A stretch of DNA of 11,000 nucleotides from Bradyrhizobium sp. (GTDB taxonomy: Bacteria; Pseudomonadota; Alphaproteobacteria; Rhizobiales; Xanthobacteraceae). The notes under the pieces are model-generated. The model did no database searches and was not told the DNA's origin. It was given only the letters and a program-made list of their open reading frames with translations. Location: the NCBI GenBank assembly GCA_025960445.1, contig JAICIT010000038.1, positions 1-11,000 on the forward strand, given 5' to 3'. Below, in pieces: positions 7,062 through 11,000 of the stretch (positions are counted from its first letter, which is position 1; every line of letters starts with the position of its first letter). The position numbers were made by a program, and so were the translations under genes.

Positions 7062-7988
7062 ATGACTTCCTCGTTCCCGGAAACGAAAACCGGCCTGCGC
7101 CTTGGCCTCGCCTCCGCTGCTGTGGCCGGGTGTCTCGGCATGGTTCTCCTTGCCGGCTTGCCCGTCAGGGCGGACGACAGCAATCCGGTGCTCGCCAAAG
7201 TAAACGGCTCGGAGATCCGCCAGAGCGACGTTGCGCTCGCTGAAGAGGAACTCGGACCGAGCCTGGCGCAGATGGATCCCGCGACCAAGAAGGACAACGT
7301 GCTGTCGTTTCTGATCGACATGAAGATCGTCGCCAAGGCCGCCGAGGACAAGAAAGTCGAAGATAGCCAGGAGTTCAAGAAGCGCCTGGCCTTCACGCGC
7401 AACCGTCTGCTGATGGACACGCTGCTGGGACAAGAGGGCAAGACGGCGACCACCGACGACGCCATGAAGAAGGTCTACGACGAAGCCTCGAAGCAGATCA
7501 CCGGCGAGCAGGAAGTTCACGCCCGCCACATCCTTGTTGAGACCGAGGATCAGGCCAAGGCGATCGAGGACGAACTCAAAAAGGGCGCGGATTTTGCCGA
7601 ATTGGCCAAGAAGAAATCGAAGGATCCCGGCGCTTCGGACGGCGGCGATCTCGGCTTCTTCACCAAAGACCAGATGGTGCCGGAGTTTTCCTCCGTCGCA
7701 TTCTCGCTGGAGCCGGGCAAGATCTCCGATCCGGTCAAGTCGCAGTTCGGTTGGCACATCATCAAGGTCGAGGAAAAGCGCAGCCGCAAGGCGCCCGAAT
7801 TCGACCAGGTCAAGGGCCAGATCGAAACCTATGTGACGCGCAAGGCGCAAGCGGACTACGTGGCGAAGCTGCGCCAGACCGCCAAAATCGAGCGGATGGA
7901 TCAACCGGCCGAGACCGCAAAGACCGAAGCTGGAAAACCTGAGGCTGCAAAGCCCGCCGATTCAACGGCCGCGCCCGCAAAGAAGTAA
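7062..7988 (+). CDS. Exported parvulin-type peptidyl-prolyl cis-trans isomerase (PrsA/SurA-like)
   Basis: Predicted 308-residue periplasmic folding helper that would isomerise Xaa-Pro bonds in exported proteins. Residues 1-37 are a signal peptide ending PVRA before DDS. Residues about 40-145 are a helical chaperone-like region of SurA/PrsA type (VLAKVNGSEIRQSDVALA, FLIDMKIVAKAAEDKKV). The parvulin domain spans about 153-240: HARHILVETEDQA, GADFAELAKKKSKDPGAS, GGDLGFFTKDQMVPEF, and the closing block FGWHIIKVEEKR. The tail after about 265 is Ala/Lys/Pro/Glu-rich and probably disordered. The start ATG has ribosome site AAGGA seven bases upstream. VAGC at residues 21-24 resembles a lipobox, but the hydrophobic stretch continues past it and a signal peptidase I site follows, so I favour a soluble protein. 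It is divergent from secA; a palindromic repeat separates it from argJ. Confidence 0.93.
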   Translation: MTSSFPETKTGLRLGLASAAVAGCLGMVLLAGLPVRADDSNPVLAKVNGSEIRQSDVALAEEELGPSLAQMDPATKKDNVLSFLIDMKIVAKAAEDKKVEDSQEFKKRLAFTRNRLLMDTLLGQEGKTATTDDAMKKVYDEASKQITGEQEVHARHILVETEDQAKAIEDELKKGADFAELAKKKSKDPGASDGGDLGFFTKDQMVPEFSSVAFSLEPGKISDPVKSQFGWHIIKVEEKRSRKAPEFDQVKGQIETYVTRKAQADYVAKLRQTAKIERMDQPAETAKTEAGKPEAAKPADSTAAPAKK

Positions 7989-8030
7989 CAATTCGCTGTC
8001 GCTTCTTCGAATCCGATAGTATCTACAAAC

Positions 8031-8121
8031 GTTGTGGCCGGGCCTTGTCCCGGCCATCTACGTCTTTGGCCCCGATCCGGCGGGCGGGAACGTAGATGGG
8101 CGGATGATATCCGGCCATAAC
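8031..8121. repeat. REP-like nested palindromic element
   Basis: The outer arms GTTGTGGCCGG (8031-8041) and CCGGCCATAAC (8111-8121) pair along all eleven positions (one G-T pair). Inside, TGGCCGGG (8035-8042) can instead pair with CCCGGCCA (8049-8056) as an eight-base hairpin, and CCATCTACGT (8054-8063) pairs perfectly with ACGTAGATGG (8090-8099). This arrangement, with GGCCGGG..TTGTCCCGGCCATC, is one I recall as widely repeated between genes in Bradyrhizobium and Rhodopseudomonas. Only one copy is in the window. Lying 43 bases after the parvulin stop codon, it may also end that transcript. Confidence 0.7.
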
Positions 8122-8158
8122 CCTATTCTCGTGATGCTTCTGCTTTTTGGAATTGATG

Positions 8159-9400
8159 ATGTCCTCAGCTGTGTCTCCGCTCGCCCCGACCGATGTTCCC
8201 GAGATGCCCGCGATAGCGGGCGTGAAGCTCGCCGCGGCAGCAGCGGGCATTCGTCAGAAAGGGCGCGCGGATGTATTGCTCGCGATCATGGACAAGGGCA
8301 CGAGCGTGGCCGGAGTTTTCACGCAATCGAAATGCCCGTCGGCACCCGTGGAATGGTGCCGCGCGAAGCTGACCCGCGGAAAGGCCCGGGGCCTGGTGGT
8401 GAATTCCGGCAACGCCAATGCCTTCACTGGAAAGACCGGACGACACGCCACCGCGCTGACCGCCAGCATCGCCGCAAAGGCGCTCGGATGCAGCACGGCC
8501 GAGGTGTTCCTTGCCTCGACCGGCGTCATCGGCGAGCCGCTCGACGCCACCAAATTCGACGGCGTGCTGGGCACGTTGGCTGAGCAGGCCGCGCCGGGCG
8601 GTTGGATCGATGCCGCCAAAGCTATCATGACCACCGACACGTTTCCCAAACTAGCCACCGCGACGGTGAAGCTCGGCAAGGCAAATATCACGATCAATGG
8701 CATCGCCAAAGGCGCCGGCATGATCGCGCCGGACATGGCGACAATGCTGGCTTTCGTGTTTACCGATGCGCCGATCACTGCTGGCGCTTTGCAATCACTG
8801 TTGAAGGGCGGCGTCGACGACACTTTCAATGCGGTCACGATCGACGGCGATACCTCGACCTCGGATACGCTGCTCGCTTTCGCTACCGGCGCAGCCGCCG
8901 TCCATGGCGCGCCGAAAATCAGCCGCGCGAGCGATCCTCGGCTGAAGGCCTTCGCAAAAGCCTTCAGCGGCGTGCTGGCCGACCTCGCCGAGCAGGTCGC
9001 TCGTGACGGCGAAGGCGCGCGCAAGCTGGTCGAGATCATTGTCGAGGGCGCCGTCTCGAAAGCCTCGGCGCGCAAAATTGCCAAGTCGGTGGCGAATTCA
9101 CCTTTGGTGAAGACCGCGATCGCGGGCGAAGATGCCAATTGGGGCCGGGTGGTGATGGCGGTCGGCAAGGCCGGCGAGCCCGCAAATCGAGACAGGCTCT
9201 CGATCTCATTTAACGGCATTCGCGTCGCCACCCGTGGCGCGCGCGCTCCATCCTATGATGAGGCGGAAGTATCGAGAGCGATGCAGAATCCCAAGATTCA
9301 GATCAGCATCGCGCTCGGGATGGGCAAGGGCCGTGATCGCGTGCTGACTTGCGACCTCACGAAGGAATACGTTGCGATCAACGGCGATTACCGCTCGTGA
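8159..9400 (+). CDS. argJ: Bifunctional ornithine acetyltransferase / N-acetylglutamate synthase
   Basis: ArgJ moves the acetyl group from N-acetylornithine to glutamate, recycling it in arginine biosynthesis; bifunctional forms can also use acetyl-CoA. The 413-residue protein is a precursor that cuts itself between Ala and Thr in the motif [10 protein letters not shown]; the nucleophile is Thr195, giving alpha and beta chains. Other family blocks are visible: [75 protein letters not shown] and the C-terminal [16 protein letters not shown]. Start choice: in-frame TTG codons at 8147 and 8153 and ATG at 8156 and 8159 are all possible; I chose ATG 8159 because it gives the usual MSS N-terminus and has GGA eight bases upstream. 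All key residues are present. A gap of 73 bases leads to the Nudix gene on the same strand, so the two may be co-transcribed. Confidence 0.98.
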   Translation: MSSAVSPLAPTDVPEMPAIAGVKLAAAAAGIRQKGRADVLLAIMDKGTSVAGVFTQSKCPSAPVEWCRAKLTRGKARGLVVNSGNANAFTGKTGRHATALTASIAAKALGCSTAEVFLASTGVIGEPLDATKFDGVLGTLAEQAAPGGWIDAAKAIMTTDTFPKLATATVKLGKANITINGIAKGAGMIAPDMATMLAFVFTDAPITAGALQSLLKGGVDDTFNAVTIDGDTSTSDTLLAFATGAAAVHGAPKISRASDPRLKAFAKAFSGVLADLAEQVARDGEGARKLVEIIVEGAVSKASARKIAKSVANSPLVKTAIAGEDANWGRVVMAVGKAGEPANRDRLSISFNGIRVATRGARAPSYDEAEVSRAMQNPKIQISIALGMGKGRDRVLTCDLTKEYVAINGDYRS

Positions 9401-9473
9401 TGTCACGGGCCGGCGACGATTCAATCATGGTGCTCAAGGTCTCATCGAGGCCGACTCCCCAACAATCCCGCGC

Positions 9474-9884
9474 ATGACCGAAATCAACGTCACCCTGGTG
9501 GTTGCCTGCGCGCTGGTTGACGCTGATAGACGCGTACTGATCGCGCAACGGCCCGAAGGAAAACCGCTGGCTGGATTGTGGGAATTTCCCGGCGGCAAGG
9601 TCGATCCCGGCGAACGGCCCGAACAGACGCTCATCCGTGAGCTGCATGAGGAAATCGGCATAACCGTGAGGGAGGCCTGTCTCGCGCCGCTGACCTTCGC
9701 CAGCCACGCATACGAAGATTTCCACCTGTTGATGCCGCTCTACATCTGCCGGCGCTGGGACGGCGAGGTGATTGCGCGCGAAGGCCAGAAACTTGCCTGG
9801 GTCCGCGCCAACAAATTGCGCGGCTATCCAATGCCGCCGGCGGACATTCCGCTGATTCCGCCTTTGATCGATCTGTTGATGTGA
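9474..9884 (+). CDS. mutT: MutT-like Nudix hydrolase (8-oxo-dGTP diphosphatase type)
   Basis: Predicted 136-residue cytoplasmic hydrolase that would remove pyrophosphate from oxidised nucleoside triphosphates such as 8-oxo-dGTP and so lower mutation. The Nudix box is complete: Gly41, Glu47, Arg55, Glu56, Glu59, Glu60 and Gly62 with the standard spacing, within GGKVDPGERPEQTLIRELHE. MutT-like blocks around it are VVACALVDADRRVLIAQRPEGK, LAGLWEFPGGK, FHLLMPLYICRRWDGE and the closing LAWVRANKL..YPMPPADIPLI. The open frame extends back to 9372 and overlaps argJ, but ATG 9474 gives the usual MutT length. No obvious ribosome site is seen before it, which may mean translation after argJ. The 3' end converges on the methyltransferase-fold gene, 49 bases away. 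Nudix family is certain; 8-oxo-dGTP as the substrate is inferred from overall likeness to MutT. Confidence 0.92.
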   Translation: MTEINVTLVVACALVDADRRVLIAQRPEGKPLAGLWEFPGGKVDPGERPEQTLIRELHEEIGITVREACLAPLTFASHAYEDFHLLMPLYICRRWDGEVIAREGQKLAWVRANKLRGYPMPPADIPLIPPLIDLLM

Positions 9885-9933
9885 AGTCGCAAACCGCTGA
9901 GTCGCGGGTTGACAACCACCGGCCGCCACAACA

Positions 9934-10785
9934 CTAGCGCGGCTTCGCCTTTGTTACGGCTTCGGCCAGGCTCGCCTTTGCCGAGCCCGGCTGCAGCGGC
10001 TTCTGCTGGCTCTCGTGCGGCGACCAGCCGGATAGCCAGATCACGTCGAAGGTGGCGCGGATGCGGCCATCGGCGTCGGCAAAGCGTTCTGCGTAGACCT
10101 GCGCCATTCGCAACATCGTCGCGCGCCGAGTCGGGATGCGCCGCCGCTCAACCAGAACATTGGTCGCGCCCATGCGCCTGAGATCGTGCATCAGCTCGAA
10201 CGCGCTATCGTATCGCACCACGAGCCGATCGACATCCGTGACGGGCAGAGCAAATCCGGCGCGCTGGAGAAGTCCGCCGACCTCGCGCACATCAGCGAAC
10301 GGCGCGACCCGCGGTGAGATGCCACCATCGCATTCGGTTTCTGCGGCCGCGAAGGATTGGCGCAGCTCGGTGAGCGTATCGCCGCCGATCATCGCCGCCA
10401 GCAGCAGCCCATCCGGTCGCAAGGCGCGCCGGATCTGCGCCAAGACGCCGGGCAGATCATTGACGAATTGAAATGCGAGAGCCGAGACCACCAGGTCGAG
10501 CGATTCCGGCCGCATTGGGAGCGGCTCGGACTCAAGCTCCGGCAGATCGACCCGCACGACTTGACCGACGCGATCCAGCAGCGCGCTCCGGAGCTGATCG
10601 CCTGGCGTACCCACGTCGGCCGCTTTTTTGAACTCGCGCAGCACGACCCGCAACCGCTCCGCCGCGTCTCCGGCAACGCGGTCGAGCAGAAATGTTGCGG
10701 GTTCGCCGAGCAAGGCGCGACGTTGGCGCGCGCACAGCAGAGCGCGATCGAACAGAAAAAGCGCCGAATTCGGGGCCGTAATCAT
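9934..10785 (-). CDS. Methyltransferase-fold protein resembling complex I assembly factor NDUFAF5
   Basis: Predicted 283-residue cytoplasmic protein of the class I methyltransferase fold. From about residue 95 it matches human NDUFAF5, as I recall it, in long stretches: DLVVSALAFQFVNDLP, PDGLLLAAMIGGDTLTELR, AAETECDGGISPRVAPF, LLQRAGFALPVTDVD, FELMHDLRRMG, TMLRMAQVYAERF and GWSPHESQ. NDUFAF5 hydroxylates an arginine of complex I subunit NDUFS7 despite its methyltransferase fold, so a role in NADH dehydrogenase assembly is a reasonable inference here; no complex I gene is in the window. The SAM-binding loop is degenerate: ADVGTPGDQL at 57-66 in place of the usual DLGxGxG. Start choice: ATG (complement of 10783-10785) gives MITAPNSALFLFDRALL, whose FDR.LL block is the usual family start; the frame continues up to a TTG at 10875 without family likeness. 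BioC-like functions are an alternative, but fit less well. Confidence 0.87.
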   Translation of the reverse strand: MITAPNSALFLFDRALLCARQRRALLGEPATFLLDRVAGDAAERLRVVLREFKKAADVGTPGDQLRSALLDRVGQVVRVDLPELESEPLPMRPESLDLVVSALAFQFVNDLPGVLAQIRRALRPDGLLLAAMIGGDTLTELRQSFAAAETECDGGISPRVAPFADVREVGGLLQRAGFALPVTDVDRLVVRYDSAFELMHDLRRMGATNVLVERRRIPTRRATMLRMAQVYAERFADADGRIRATFDVIWLSGWSPHESQQKPLQPGSAKASLAEAVTKAKPR

Positions 10786-10891
10786 GGTTCGGTGGTACTC
10801 CGACGCCCGCAGGTCTGGCAATCCGATGGCGCTCTCGAGCGGCAAATCGCGGTGTTCCCAAAAGGAGGACTTCAAAGAGTCCCGTTTGAGT

Positions 10892-10913
10892 CTAAAAAGT
10901 TACTTTTCAGTAC
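10892..10913 (+). promoter_or_regulatory. Operator-like palindrome and direct repeat in an AT-rich divergent gap
   Basis: CTAAAAAGT (10892-10900) and ACTTTTCAG (10902-10910) form an inverted repeat around a single T, eight of nine positions matching. Overlapping it, AGTTAC (10898) and AGTAC (10909) repeat directly at an 11-base interval, about one helical turn. The site is 29 bases before the next start codon, in a stretch clearly more AT-rich than its surroundings. An AGTnACTTTT-type site is what I associate with HxlR-family regulators; that link is from memory and tentative. Confidence 0.4.
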
Positions 10914-10938
10914 ACCGAATTAAGGCTAGCTTTTTGGC

Positions 10939-11000
10939 ATGGCCACGGAAAAAGCCGAAACAGACCGCGTTCCGATTACGTTGGCGCTCTCCACCATCAG
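10939..11000 (+). CDS. Start of an unidentified gene, cut by the window end (partial)
   Basis: An open frame begins at ATG 10939 and runs to the edge, giving only 20 complete residues, beginning MATEKAETDR and then VPITLALSTI. A weak ribosome-like AAGG lies at 10922-10925, rather far upstream. The placement, in a divergent arrangement with an AT-rich operator-like site just before it, suggests a real gene. The last ten residues could be the first helix of an HxlR-type winged-helix regulator, where a pattern like (C)PVxxALxxI precedes GGKW, but the family's typical Cys is Val here. I do not recognise it with any certainty. Confidence 0.4.
   Translation, partial: MATEKAETDRVPITLALSTI

Noticed and set aside
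7125..7137. Lipobox-like VAGC in the parvulin signal peptide
   Set aside because: The hydrophobic core continues past the Cys and a signal peptidase I site (PVRA before DDS) follows, so a lipoprotein is less likely.
7047..7904. 285-codon open frame on the minus strand over the parvulin gene
   Set aside because: Its Leu/Arg/Asp-rich translation is the mirror of the parvulin codons; no ribosome site or family motif.
8254..9231. 325-codon open frame on the minus strand inside argJ
   Set aside because: Antisense shadow of a clearly conserved gene; composition follows argJ codon bias and no motif is visible.
10861..10868. Perfect Shine-Dalgarno-like AAAGGAGG on the plus strand
   Set aside because: No start codon follows at a workable distance; the nearest TTG is about 17 bases away.
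10786..10875. 30-residue N-terminal extension of the NDUFAF5-like protein to a TTG at 10875
   Set aside because: The extension has no family likeness, while the internal ATG gives the usual family N-terminus with FDRALL.

Overview
The window looks like chromosomal DNA of an alphaproteobacterium of the Bradyrhizobium/Nitrobacteraceae group (Rhizobiales). The basis is high GC content, strong third-position GC bias, protein sequences that resemble what I recall of that group (AccA, SecA, ArgJ, an NDUFAF5-like protein), and an intergenic palindrome of the type scattered through those genomes. No database search was possible, so the assignment is inference.

Layout, left to right. 1-414 (+) is the 3' part of accA (acetyl-CoA carboxylase, fatty-acid synthesis). 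651-1394 (+) is a Crp/Fnr-type regulator. 1395-1826 has no gene that I can support, apart from a possible promoter. 1827-3281 (+) is a YafK-type L,D-transpeptidase-fold lipoprotein with a long Pro/Ala/Ser-rich tail. 3456-3839 (+) is a small exported cupin. 3890-6724 (-) is secA, convergent with the cupin gene and separated from it by a strong hairpin. 6725-7061 is the divergent promoter region between secA and the next gene. 7062-7988 (+) is an exported parvulin-type prolyl isomerase. 8031-8121 is a REP-like nested palindrome. 8159-9400 (+) is argJ (arginine biosynthesis). 9474-9884 (+) is a MutT-like Nudix hydrolase. 9934-10785 (-) is a methyltransferase-fold protein that resembles the complex I assembly factor NDUFAF5. 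At 10939 (+) another gene begins and is cut off by the window edge.

Functionally this is mostly housekeeping. One theme is the envelope: SecA drives export, the divergent parvulin probably assists folding of exported proteins, and the YafK-type lipoprotein acts on the cell wall. The others are core metabolism (AccA, ArgJ), nucleotide-pool sanitation (MutT) and probably respiratory-complex assembly. The Crp/Fnr and cupin genes look more AT-rich by eye than their neighbours and may be later insertions.

I found no CRISPR array, insertion sequence, tRNA, rRNA, toxin-antitoxin pair, phage gene or clear new multi-gene system. The observations most worth checking are a non-glycine residue in the conserved glycine loop of AccA, operator-like palindromes in two divergent intergenic regions, the REP-like element, and a degenerate SAM-binding loop in the NDUFAF5-like protein.
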